Shown here in pieces: positions 26,722 through 34,790 of a DNA stretch of 64,000 nt. The stretch spans positions 1 to 64,000 of the forward strand of contig CASFNR010000013.1 in NCBI GenBank assembly GCA_949296115.1, written 5' to 3'. The translations under genes were made by a program, and so were the position numbers. Each line of letters starts with the position of its first letter. Position 1 is the stretch's first letter. The DNA comes from an uncultured Eubacteriales bacterium (lineage in GTDB: Bacteria > Bacillota > Clostridia > Oscillospirales > Oscillospiraceae). The notes below the pieces were generated by a model. The model was not told the origin of the DNA. It worked only from the letters and a program-made list of their open reading frames with translations, and searched no databases.

Positions 26722-27894
26722 ATGCAATATCCTACCCTGCCCGGTCTGACCATGGATGGTCAGGTCTACTGCAACCAAGAGATGGGCACCATGGAAGCCA
26801 TCATCCCTCCCGGCCCCTGGCGCACCTGCCACGGCCCCGGAATGGTGGAGCTGCCCAACGGTGATCTGCTGTGCTGCTGGTTCGCCGGCACCTTCGAAGG
26901 GGACGCCGATGTACATATCGTCTGCGCCCGGCTGCCCAAGGGGGCGGACAAGTGGGAGGAGCCTGTGAATGTCTCCGACGACCCCACCCGCTCGGAGCAG
27001 AACCCCTCCCTGTTCATGGGACCCGACGGCGCCGTGTGGTGCATGTACACCGCCCAGCTGGGCCGGGTTCCCGGCAAGGACAACATGCAGTTCACCTCCC
27101 AGGTCCGCTGCCAGAAGTCCTTCGACGGGGGCAAGACCTGGTCCGACTATGAGACCATCTTCCCCGAGGAGGGCACCTTCTCCCGGCAGCCCATTCAGGT
27201 CCTGAAGAACGGCCGCTGGATTTACGGCACCTGGATCTGCACCGACGCCGTGGACGGCCTGGCCGGCGACCCCTCCGCCTTCCGGATTTCCGACGATCAG
27301 GGCAAGACCTGGCATCAGGTGATGATGCCCAAGTCCAACGGCCGGGTCCATCCCACCGTGGTGGAGCTGGACGACGGACACCTGGTGGCCTTCATGCGCA
27401 GCCGGGAAGCGGACAACATCTACCGCAGCGAGTCCTTTGACTGGGGCGACAGCTGGTCCGAGCCCAAGCCCACGGTGCTGCCCAACAACAACTCCTCCAT
27501 CAGCGCCATCCGCACCCAGTCCGGCCGGATCGCCATCGCCTACAACCCCACCTGCGTCTCCGAGGACATGCGCAGCAAGTGCGCCTGGCCCGGCCTGCGG
27601 TGCCCGGTGGCAGTGGCCCTGTCCGAGGACGGCGGCCTGACCTTCCCCATGATCCGCTGGATGGAGCGGGGCGAGGGCTACATCGGCGACGAGAACAAGA
27701 CCAACAACAAGCAGTATGAGTACCCCTACATCATGCAGAGCGCCGACGGCCGTCTCCACCTGACCTACGCCGCCTTCACCCGGAAGGCCGTGAAGTACGT
27801 CAGCTTCACCGAGGCGGATGTAATGGGCGCAAAGCGGGAACGCTATGGCGTGTACAACCCCACCAGCGGCGAAGGCGCCCGGGATGCCAAGTAA
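26722..27894 (+). CDS. sialidase-fold (BNR/Asp-box) protein, cytoplasmic
   Basis: 390 residues with four Asp-boxes of the six-bladed sialidase propeller: SFDGGKTW (133-140), SDDQGKTW (190-197), SFDWGDSW (about 238-245) and SEDGGLTF (301-308). No signal peptide or membrane anchor, so it should act inside the cell on an imported compound. The FRIP arginine motif of classic sialidases is not evident. GH33-fold enzymes cleave glycosides of 3-deoxy-2-ketoacids (Neu5Ac, KDN, Kdo), so the natural substrate may be another 2-ulosonic acid glycoside; a non-hydrolytic role is also possible. ATG 26722 has GGAGG 9 bases upstream. Confidence 0.75.
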   Translation: MQYPTLPGLTMDGQVYCNQEMGTMEAIIPPGPWRTCHGPGMVELPNGDLLCCWFAGTFEGDADVHIVCARLPKGADKWEEPVNVSDDPTRSEQNPSLFMGPDGAVWCMYTAQLGRVPGKDNMQFTSQVRCQKSFDGGKTWSDYETIFPEEGTFSRQPIQVLKNGRWIYGTWICTDAVDGLAGDPSAFRISDDQGKTWHQVMMPKSNGRVHPTVVELDDGHLVAFMRSREADNIYRSESFDWGDSWSEPKPTVLPNNNSSISAIRTQSGRIAIAYNPTCVSEDMRSKCAWPGLRCPVAVALSEDGGLTFPMIRWMERGEGYIGDENKTNNKQYEYPYIMQSADGRLHLTYAAFTRKAVKYVSFTEADVMGAKRERYGVYNPTSGEGARDAK

Positions 27895-27929
27895 TTTCCG
27901 GAATTTAATTCTCACAGGAGTGATTTGAT

Positions 27930-29096
27930 ATGCTGACAACCTACAATCTGAAGATGCCCCACGCGGTTTACGGCGGCGAAAACGCCATGGACAACATCGC
28001 CGCCATCATCAAGACCCTGGGGGCCAAGAAGGTGGCCATGTTCACCGACAAGGGCCTGCGGAGCCTGGGCCTGTTCGGCCTGGCGGAGGACGTGGTCAAG
28101 ACCACCGGCGTGTCCTATTACGTCCTGGACGATCTGCCCCCGGAGCCTTCCTACATGGCGGTGCAGAAGATCGTGGACGAATTCAAGGTGAGCGGCGCCG
28201 ACCTGATCGTGGCCTGCGGCGGCGGCAGCGTCATGGACGCAGCCAAGCTGGCCAGCGTGCTGGTCACTGACGAGTACGGCGTGAAGGAGCTGCTGGACAA
28301 CCCCGGCATGGCCCGTAAGTGCGTGCCCATCGTGCTGATTCCCACCACCGCCGGCACCGGCGCCGAGGTCACCCCCAACGCTATTGTGGGCGTGCCCGAG
28401 AAGGAACTGAAGATCGGCATCGTCAATGAGAACATGATTGCGGACTACGTGATTCTGGACGCCCGGCTCATCAAGAACCTGCCCCGGAAGATCGCCGCCG
28501 CCACCGGCGTGGATGCCCTGGCTCACTGCATCGAGTGCTTCACCTCCAACAAGGCCAACCCCTTCAGCGACATGTACGCCCTGGAGGGCTGCGACCTGAT
28601 CCTCAACAACATCGAAAAGGCCTGCGACGATTCCAACGCCATGGAGGAAAAGAACCGGATGCAGATGGCCGCTTACTACGGCGGTCTGGCCATCACCGCC
28701 TCCGGCACCACTGCCGTCCATGCCCTGAGCTATCCCCTGGGCGGCAAATACCACATCGCCCACGGCGTATCCAACGCCATTCTGCTGGCTCCCGTCATGC
28801 GCTTCAACGCCCAGGATCCCACCTTCCGGGAGCGGCTGGCCCTGGCCTATGACCGCTGCTGCCATGACAAGGTCAAGTGCGAAACCGTAGACGAGAAGAG
28901 CGCCTGGATGATCGCCAAGATGGAAGGCATTGTCAAGCATCTGGACATCCCCACCAGCCTGAAGGAATTCGGCGTTCCCGAAAGCGACCTGGAGGGCCTG
29001 GTAGAGGCCGGTATGCAGGTTCAGCGGCTGCTGGTGAACAATATGCGTCTGGTCACCCCCGAGGACGCCAGAAAGCTGTATCTGGAAATCATGTAA
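27930..29096 (+). CDS. iron-containing alcohol dehydrogenase family protein
   Basis: 388 residues of the type III ADH family. GGGSVMDAAK is the NAD(P) phosphate loop; metal ligands lie in DARL, GVDALAHCIE and HGVSNAILL. It interconverts an alcohol and an aldehyde. In this operon it is placed between the kinase and the aldolase and so is a candidate reductase of a sugar-acid semialdehyde. AGGAG precedes the ATG by 8 bases; 35 bp gap from the preceding gene. Confidence 0.9.
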   Translation: MLTTYNLKMPHAVYGGENAMDNIAAIIKTLGAKKVAMFTDKGLRSLGLFGLAEDVVKTTGVSYYVLDDLPPEPSYMAVQKIVDEFKVSGADLIVACGGGSVMDAAKLASVLVTDEYGVKELLDNPGMARKCVPIVLIPTTAGTGAEVTPNAIVGVPEKELKIGIVNENMIADYVILDARLIKNLPRKIAAATGVDALAHCIECFTSNKANPFSDMYALEGCDLILNNIEKACDDSNAMEEKNRMQMAAYYGGLAITASGTTAVHALSYPLGGKYHIAHGVSNAILLAPVMRFNAQDPTFRERLALAYDRCCHDKVKCETVDEKSAWMIAKMEGIVKHLDIPTSLKEFGVPESDLEGLVEAGMQVQRLLVNNMRLVTPEDARKLYLEIM

Positions 29097-29111
29097 GGAG
29101 GAGCAAGATAT

Positions 29112-30020
29112 ATGAAACCCGTTGAAATCAAAGGCATCATCCCCCCCATTGTCACCCCCATGAACGCCGATGAGAGCGTCAACATCCCCGAACTGCGCAA
29201 CCAGGTGGAGCGTCAGATCGCCGGCGGCGTTCACGGCATCTTCCCCTTCGGCACCAACGGCGAAGGCTACATCCTGAGCCTGAAGGAGAAGGAAGAAATC
29301 CTGGAGGCCGTGGTGGATCAGGTCAAGGGCCGCATCCCCGTGTATGCCGGCTCCGGCTGCATCTCTACCCAGGACACCATCTACATGAGCAAGCGGGCGG
29401 AAGAACTGGGCGCCGACGTGCTGAGCATCATCACCCCCAGCTTCGCCGTGGCCAGCCAGAAGGAACTGTATGACCACTATGTAGAGGTTGCCAAGCATGT
29501 GAACATCCCCATCGTCCTGTACAACATCCCGCCCCGCACCGGCAACAAGCTGCTGCCCGAGACCGTGGCAAAGCTTGCAAAGGACGTGGACGTGATCATG
29601 GGCGCCAAGGACTCCTCCGGCGACCGGGACAACCTGAAGGCCTACATCGACCTGACCAAGGACCTGGGCAAGGACTTCTCCGTCCTGGCGGGCAACGACG
29701 GCAACATCCTCTTCTGCCTCCAGAACGGCGGCAAGGGCGGCATCGCCGGCCGTGCCAACCTGTGGCCCAAGACCGTGGCCTCCATCTACAACTACTTTGT
29801 GGCCGGTGAGCTGGACAAGGCCCAGCAGGCCCAGGACGCCGTGGCCGCCCTGCAGCGGGTGTTCAAGTTCGGCAACCCCAACACCATCATCAAGAAGGCC
29901 GTCAACCTGCTGGGCTACCCCGTGGGCGACTGCCGCAAGCCCTTCAACTACCTGTGTGAGGAAGGCGTTGCCGAGCTGAAGCAGGTTCTGAAGGAGAGCG
30001 CAGAAAACGGCATGTGCTGA
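29112..30020 (+). CDS. DHDPS/N-acetylneuraminate lyase family class I aldolase
   Basis: 302 residues of the TIM-barrel lyase family: GTNGEG (47-52, in place of GTTGE), catalytic Tyr137 in LYNIPPRTG and Schiff-base Lys166 in MGAKDSSG. The family condenses or splits pyruvate and an aldehyde. Arg142 of PPRTG, which in DHDPS binds the carboxylate of aspartate semialdehyde, is kept, whereas sialic acid lyases lack it. This hints at an aldehyde partner with a carboxyl group. Not the housekeeping DapA by context. AAGGAGGAG precedes the ATG. Confidence 0.87.
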   Translation: MKPVEIKGIIPPIVTPMNADESVNIPELRNQVERQIAGGVHGIFPFGTNGEGYILSLKEKEEILEAVVDQVKGRIPVYAGSGCISTQDTIYMSKRAEELGADVLSIITPSFAVASQKELYDHYVEVAKHVNIPIVLYNIPPRTGNKLLPETVAKLAKDVDVIMGAKDSSGDRDNLKAYIDLTKDLGKDFSVLAGNDGNILFCLQNGGKGGIAGRANLWPKTVASIYNYFVAGELDKAQQAQDAVAALQRVFKFGNPNTIIKKAVNLLGYPVGDCRKPFNYLCEEGVAELKQVLKESAENGMC

Positions 30021-30055
30021 TGGCGCAGGTCTTTGAAAATAAGGAGGAACATACA

Positions 30056-31141
30056 ATGAGCAGACCGATTCTGGGCATTTCCATGGGTGACCCCTTTGGC
30101 AACGGCCCTGAGATTACCGTCCGGGCTCTGGCAGACGCCGCTGTCTACGACCGCTGCAAGCCCCTGGTGGTGGGCGACGAAAGCGCCATGCGCTACGCCC
30201 TGAAGGTGGCCGAGAAGGTCAACGGCATCAAGCTGGAGCTGAACGTGGTCAAGACCCCCGCCGAAGGCAAGTACACCTACGGCACCATCGACCTGATGGA
30301 CCTGGGCCTGGTTCCCGTGGAAAAGATTCCCGACACCTCCGACCTGGATGAGCCCAAGCCCTTTGGAGTAGGCGCCTGCGCCGTGGGCGGCGAGGCCTCC
30401 TTCCAGTACGTGAAGAAGGTCATCGAGCTGGCCATGGCCGGGGAAGTGGACGCCACCGTCACCAACGCCCTGAGCAAGGAAGCCATCAACATGGCGGGCC
30501 ATCACTACTCCGGACACACCGAGATCTACGCCGACTACACCCACACCAGCAAGTACACCATGATGCTGGCCCATGAGAACCTGCGGGTTGTCCACGTCTC
30601 CACCCACGTCTCCCTCCGGGAGGCCTGCGACCGGGTGAAGAAGGACCGGGTCCTGGACTGCATCCGCATCGCCAACGCCGGCTGCAAGGCCCTGGGCATC
30701 AAGGAGCCCAAGATCGGCGTGGCCGGCCTGAACCCCCACTGCGGTGAGAACGGCATGTTCGGCCGGGAGGAGATCGAGGAGATCCAGCCCGCCATCGACG
30801 CCGCCCTGGCAGAGGGCATCAACGTCCCCGAGAAGAAGCCCACCCCCCCGGACACCGTGTTCTCCAAGGCGCTGGGCGGCTGGTATGATATCGTGGTTGT
30901 CATGTACCACGATCAGGGCCACATCCCCCTGAAGGTCAAGGGCTTCGTCTACAACCGGGAGGAAAAGCACTGGGAGGCCGTGGCAGGCGTGAACGTCACC
31001 CTGGGCCTGCCCATCATCCGGGCCTCCGTGGACCACGGCACCGGCTTCGGCCACGCCGGCTCCGGCCACGCCAATGAGCTGAGCCTGGTCAACGCCATGG
31101 ACTACGCCATCCGCATGGCCATCGCCAAGAAGGAAGGCTGA
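30056..31141 (+). CDS. PdxA2-type 4-phospho-tetronate dehydrogenase (PdxA family)
   Basis: 361 residues. SMGDPFGNGPEI (9-20) is the PdxA start; NALSKEAIN, the metal-binding GHT segment, GLNPHCGENGMFG and MYHDQGHIPLK are all present. PdxA makes a vitamin B6 precursor, but next to a DUF1537 kinase the PdxA2 branch oxidises 4-phospho-threonate/erythronate at C3, with loss of CO2 to dihydroxyacetone phosphate. No other vitamin B6 gene is nearby. The ATG at 30056 has AGGAGG 9 bases upstream; the longer frame to 30014 overlaps the aldolase gene. Confidence 0.88.
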   Translation: MSRPILGISMGDPFGNGPEITVRALADAAVYDRCKPLVVGDESAMRYALKVAEKVNGIKLELNVVKTPAEGKYTYGTIDLMDLGLVPVEKIPDTSDLDEPKPFGVGACAVGGEASFQYVKKVIELAMAGEVDATVTNALSKEAINMAGHHYSGHTEIYADYTHTSKYTMMLAHENLRVVHVSTHVSLREACDRVKKDRVLDCIRIANAGCKALGIKEPKIGVAGLNPHCGENGMFGREEIEEIQPAIDAALAEGINVPEKKPTPPDTVFSKALGGWYDIVVVMYHDQGHIPLKVKGFVYNREEKHWEAVAGVNVTLGLPIIRASVDHGTGFGHAGSGHANELSLVNAMDYAIRMAIAKKEG

Positions 31142-31167
31142 TTCTTCCTTCCGCCCATTCCGTATTC

Positions 31168-31197
31168 CAGCAGGGGGAGCGGGCAGTCCCCCTGCTG
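31168..31197 (+). other. intra-operon hairpin
   Basis: 11-bp stem CAGCAGGGGGA/TCCCCCTGCTG with an 8-base loop, not followed by T. Likely an mRNA processing or 3'-protecting stem between pdxA2 and the permease. Confidence 0.5.
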
Positions 31198-31270
31198 AAA
31201 TAAAAGAGCTACGGCAACACTTAAATCACGGAAAAAAGAATATCCCATATCCAGAGAGGAGAACAAACAA

Positions 31271-32548
31271 ATGACAGCCCCAATGATTATCGCGCTGCTC
31301 GTCACGGCTTTCATGATCTACCTGATCATGACCGACAAGGTGCCCTTCGGCGCCGCCCCCATGATCGCCTGTGCGCTGATGGTTCTGTTCGGTGTTACCG
31401 ACATTGCCACTGCCTTCCGCGGCTTCTCCAACTCCAGCATCATCATGCTGGCGTCCTTCATGGCCGTTATCGCAGGCTTGCAGAAGACCCGGTTCATCGC
31501 TGCGTTCAAGCGGACCATCGTCAACATGGCCGCCAAGGGCGGCTATAAGGCCTACGTCCTGATTATCCTGGTGGCAATGCTGGGCACCAGCCTGTTCGGC
31601 ACCGGCTCCACCGCTTACTACGTCATGACCCTGGGCCTGCTGTCCACCATTCCTTCCACCAAGGCCCTGCCCCGGTCCAAGTTCCTGATGCCCGCCGGCT
31701 TCGCCTGCAACCATCCCCTGATCCCCATCAACACCGCCCTGCAGTACGGCTATGTGCTGGCTGTTCTGGAGGCCGGCGGTATGGCCATGAGCGTGTCCCT
31801 GCCCAAGTTCGCCATCGCCAACCTGATTCTGTCCCTGGCGTTCCTGGCCTGGTGCCTGGTTTCCTATAAGTTCATGCCCTCCAAGGACATCCCCGAGACC
31901 GCTGAGACTGCTGAGGCCGCAGTGGAGGAGACCGTGGAGCTGCCCAAGTGGCAGGAGTACGTGATCTACGGCTGCTTCGCAGCTTCCATCATCGGCATGA
32001 TCCTGCAGAGCAAGATCGGTGACGCCGGCTACGCCGTGGTCGCCACTGCCGTGTGCGTGCTGCTGCTGACCAAGATCATGACCTTCAAGGAAATCTGCTC
32101 CAGCCTGGGCGCTCCCATCATCCTGATGTCCGCCGGCGTCATCGGCGTTGCCGAGGCCCTGGGCGTCACCGGTCTGACCTCCCTGGTTGGCGAGACTGTT
32201 GCCGGCATGCTGGGCAGCAGCATCAGCCCCTTCGTCCTGATCTTCGTATTCTGCATCCTGACCAGCGTGCTGGCCACCATGACCGGCTCCACCATCGGCA
32301 CTGTGCTGGTGTTCGCCCCCATGGCCGTGGCCACCTGTGTCAGCCTGGGCTTTGATCCCACCGCCGCCGCTGCCGCCATCGTGGTTTCCGGCTGGTGCGG
32401 ACACTTCCTGCCCATCGACGGCCTGCCCGCCATGTGCATGGGCCTGGGCAACTACACCCTGAAGGAGTTCTGGATGTTCACCATTCCCCAGTACTTCATC
32501 CGGCTGCTGGCCCTGACTGTGGGCTGCCTGATTATGTTCCCGATGTAA
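31271..32548 (+). CDS. SLC13/CitM-type anion permease
   Basis: 425 residues with about eleven membrane segments and a central hydrophilic stretch (about 215-230, Glu-rich). Features of the ion-transporter superfamily (SLC13/DASS, CitMHS) include GFSNSSIIMLASFMAVIAGL and the paired late segment VLATMTGSTIGTVLVF. These carriers import di- and tricarboxylates or sulfate with Na+ or H+. As the only transporter of the operon it probably imports the substrate, and a dianionic sugar acid would suit it. GAGAGGAG lies before ATG. Confidence 0.85.
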   Translation: MTAPMIIALLVTAFMIYLIMTDKVPFGAAPMIACALMVLFGVTDIATAFRGFSNSSIIMLASFMAVIAGLQKTRFIAAFKRTIVNMAAKGGYKAYVLIILVAMLGTSLFGTGSTAYYVMTLGLLSTIPSTKALPRSKFLMPAGFACNHPLIPINTALQYGYVLAVLEAGGMAMSVSLPKFAIANLILSLAFLAWCLVSYKFMPSKDIPETAETAEAAVEETVELPKWQEYVIYGCFAASIIGMILQSKIGDAGYAVVATAVCVLLLTKIMTFKEICSSLGAPIILMSAGVIGVAEALGVTGLTSLVGETVAGMLGSSISPFVLIFVFCILTSVLATMTGSTIGTVLVFAPMAVATCVSLGFDPTAAAAAIVVSGWCGHFLPIDGLPAMCMGLGNYTLKEFWMFTIPQYFIRLLALTVGCLIMFPM

Positions 32549-32564
32549 GGAAATTTCCTTACAT
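32543..32564. repeat. perfect 22-bp palindrome at the permease stop codon
   Basis: ATGTAAGGAAA / TTTCCTTACAT without a loop; overlaps the TAA of the permease gene. Could be an operator or an mRNA dimer/hairpin signal. Confidence 0.5.
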
Positions 32565-32629
32565 ATCTGCTCACCCGGAGCGGCGGTTCTGCCCGACCCG
32601 GCGCTCCACCCGTCCAAAAGGAGGATTCT

Positions 32630-32977
32630 ATGAACTGTACATTTGAACTGGAACACATCGGCGTCAACTGCGCCGCCCCGGAAGAGGCCGCCAAGCTGGC
32701 GGAGCTGCTGAGCATGATGTTCAACCTGGCTCCCCGCCACGGCAACAAGTCCGAGTTTGCCGGCAATTATTTTGAGTGCATGAAAACCCCCTATCTGGGC
32801 GCCAACGGCCACATCGCCATGCGTACCCCCGACCTGGAGGCCGCTGTGGCAGAGCTGAAGGAGAAGGGCTACACCTTCAACATGGACACCGCCGCCTACT
32901 TTGACGACGGAAAGCTGAAGAACGTCTATCTGGACGGTGAATTCGGCGGCTTCGCCATTCACATCATGCAGAAGTAA
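32630..32977 (+). CDS. VOC-fold protein, stand-alone relative of the KDPG-aldolase-linked domain
   Basis: 115 residues. It closely recalls the extra C-terminal domain that many Firmicutes carry on KDPG/KHG aldolase: HIGVNCAAPEEA, then GNKSEFAGNYFECMKTPYLG, NGHIAMRTPDLEAAV and GGFAIHIMQK. Here it stands alone, 81 bp behind the permease with AAAGGAGG before ATG. VOC proteins bind metals and small oxyanions; a role as isomerase, lactonase-like helper or ligand-binding subunit for a 2-keto-3-deoxy acid is possible. It is the last gene of the operon. Confidence 0.75.
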   Translation: MNCTFELEHIGVNCAAPEEAAKLAELLSMMFNLAPRHGNKSEFAGNYFECMKTPYLGANGHIAMRTPDLEAAVAELKEKGYTFNMDTAAYFDDGKLKNVYLDGEFGGFAIHIMQK

Positions 32978-32999
32978 TCGTTCCTCTGCGACGCAATTA

Positions 33000-33035
33000 G
33001 TCCCCCGCTTCCGTGGAAGCGGGGGACATTTTATT
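33000..33035 (+). terminator. terminator of the catabolic operon
   Basis: Perfect 13-bp stem GTCCCCCGCTTCC/GGAAGCGGGGGAC with a 2-base loop, followed by ATTTTATT. Confidence 0.85.
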
Positions 33036-33067
33036 GGAATCCGTGCCCCGCAGGGGCACACCACTCT

Positions 33068-33168
33068 TTTTCACTTTTCACTATTCGTTATTCACTTCCA
33101 AAAATCCCGGGCAGGCAATACAGGCCAGTGAAAAGTGAAGAGTGAAAAGTGAAGAGTGAAAAGTGAAC
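33068..33168. repeat. tandem GTGAAAAGTGAAGA repeat with inverted partner
   Basis: Three copies of a 14-base unit at 33128-33168 and one reverse-complement copy (TTTTCACTTTTCAC) at 33068-33081. Together they can fold into a long AT-rich hairpin. No gene in this 210-bp gap. Looks like a small dispersed repeat. Confidence 0.6.
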
Positions 33169-33172
33169 AAGT

Positions 33173-33206
33173 AAAAATCCCGAACGCTGCCGCATTCGGG
33201 ATTTTT
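33173..33206. terminator. bidirectional terminator, also terminator of tRNA-Leu
   Basis: 12-bp stem AAAAATCCCGAA/TTCGGGATTTTT with a 10-base loop. The A/T ends supply U runs on both strands. Confidence 0.8.
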
Positions 33207-33292
33207 GGTGCCGGTGGCCGGGCTCGAACCGGCACGGTATCGCTACCGGTGGATTTTGAGTCCACTACGTCTACCAATTCCATCACACCGGC
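33206..33292 (-). tRNA. tRNA-Leu (anticodon CAA)
   Basis: Acceptor arms GCCGGTG (complement of 33286-33292) and CACCGGC pair over 7 bp. Anticodon stem GTGGA/TCCAC with loop CTCAAAA gives CAA. A long variable arm (CGGTAGCGATACCG) marks a class II leucine tRNA, and T-loop GTTCGAGCC is present. The 3' CCA is encoded (33206-33208). Confidence 0.97.
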
Positions 33293-33375
33293 ATGGTGGT
33301 TTGGAACGCTATCCAGTATAATACAACCGCCGGGAAAATGCAAGCAAAACTTTTCTTTCCCCGGCGGTTGGGCGG

Positions 33376-34731
33376 TTATTTCTCCAGAATCACCGGGCAG
33401 TCCCCTGCATCCAAGGCAGAGCGGATGTGGGCTGCCGCCGCCTCGGGCGTCAGCTTCACCTGTTCGCCGGTGACCATATTCTTCACCGAGCACATCCCCT
33501 CGGCGATCTCGTCCTCCCCCAGCAGCACCGCAAAGGGCACCTCCAGCTTGTTGGCGTAGGCCATCTTCTGCTTGAATTTCTTCTGCTCTCCGTACAGCTG
33601 CACCCGCAGTCCGGCCCCCCGGAGGATCTCCGCCAGGGCAATGGCGGGAGCGGGGTCCTGGGTCATGGGCAGCACCAGAGCGTCCGCCGGGGCGCTGGGA
33701 AGCTGGGGATTCAGCAGGCCCTGCTCGTCCAGCACATAGAACAGCCGGGTCAGGCCGATGGAAATGCCCACGCCGGGCAGCTGCTTCTCAATGTAATAGC
33801 CCGCCAGATTGTCGTACCGGCCGCCGCTGCACACCGAGCCGATTTCCGGATGGTCCAGCAGGGTGGTCTCGTACACCGTGCCGGTGTAGTAGTCCAGGCC
33901 CCGGGCGATGGTCAGGTCCACGGCAAAGTTCTCCTCCGGCACCCCGAAAGCCGCCAGATTGGCGCACACCGCCTTCAGCTCCGCCAGACCCTGGTCGAAC
34001 AGGTCATTGCTGCCGGCATAGCCCTCCAGGGCGGCAAGCACCTGCTCGTTGGTGCCCCGGATGGCGATGAACCGGAGAATCTCCTCCGCCTGGGTCTCCG
34101 TCAGGCCGCAGTCCTCCAGCAGGATGGCCTTGACCTTGTCGGCGCCGATTTTGTCCAGCTTGTCCACGGTGCGCATGATGTCGCCGCTGCGCTCCGAAAG
34201 CCCCAGCCGGGCGTAGAATCCGTTCAGAATCTTCCGGTTGTTCACCCGGATCTGGAACCGGGTCAGGCCGAAGCCCCGGAACACCTTATAGATAATGGCG
34301 GGAATCTCCGCCTCGTTGAGGATGTCCAGCTTGCCGTCGCCGATGATGTCGATGTCCGCCTGGTAGAACTCCCGGAACCGGCCCCGCTGGGCCCGCTCTC
34401 CCCGGTAGACCTTGCTGATCTGAAAGCGCCGGAAGGGGAAGGCCAGCTCGTTATAGTGCAGTGCCACATACTTGGCCAGGGGCACCGTCAGGTCAAAGCG
34501 CAGGGCCAGGTCGCTGTCTCCCTTGGTGAAGCGGTAAATCTGCTTCTCCGTCTCCCCGCCGCCCTTTGCCAGCAGAATCTGGGCGTCCTCGATCACCGGG
34601 GTGTCCAGGGGGGCGAAGCCGTAGGAGGCGTAGGTCCGGCGGAGAATCTCCGTCATTTTCTCGAACTGAATCTGCTTGCCGGGCAGCAGTTCCATAAAGC
34701 CGGACAGGGTCCGGGGCTTGATGATTTCCAT
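33376..34731 (-). CDS. hisS: histidyl-tRNA synthetase
   Basis: Charges tRNA-His. 451 residues, class II: motif 1 region (GFMELLPGKQIQFEKM...), motif 2 KVYRGERAQRGRFREFYQAD, HisA LARGLDYYTG-type signature (IARGLDYYTGTVYE) and motif 3 GVGISIGLTRLF, then the anticodon-binding domain. Start ATG at 34731 (MEIIKPRTLSGF) has GGAGG 8 bases upstream; the longer frame overlaps the gap to mgsA. It is 59 bp downstream of mgsA, on the same strand. No T-box leader in that gap. Confidence 0.96.
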   Translation of the reverse strand: MEIIKPRTLSGFMELLPGKQIQFEKMTEILRRTYASYGFAPLDTPVIEDAQILLAKGGGETEKQIYRFTKGDSDLALRFDLTVPLAKYVALHYNELAFPFRRFQISKVYRGERAQRGRFREFYQADIDIIGDGKLDILNEAEIPAIIYKVFRGFGLTRFQIRVNNRKILNGFYARLGLSERSGDIMRTVDKLDKIGADKVKAILLEDCGLTETQAEEILRFIAIRGTNEQVLAALEGYAGSNDLFDQGLAELKAVCANLAAFGVPEENFAVDLTIARGLDYYTGTVYETTLLDHPEIGSVCSGGRYDNLAGYYIEKQLPGVGISIGLTRLFYVLDEQGLLNPQLPSAPADALVLPMTQDPAPAIALAEILRGAGLRVQLYGEQKKFKQKMAYANKLEVPFAVLLGEDEIAEGMCSVKNMVTGEQVKLTPEAAAAHIRSALDAGDCPVILEK

Positions 34732-34790
34732 ATCGTTTCCTCCGTGAAATGGCAGCCGCCCGGCAGACCCGGGCGGCCGCAAAGTCCATA

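Noticed and set aside
29112..30020. Housekeeping dapA for lysine synthesis
   Set aside because: The altered GTNGE motif and the place in a regulated catabolic operon argue against it, although Arg142 is shared with DapA.
30056..31141. Vitamin B6 biosynthetic PdxA
   Set aside because: No pdxJ or other B6 gene nearby; operon context with a DUF1537 kinase fits the PdxA2 tetronate branch.
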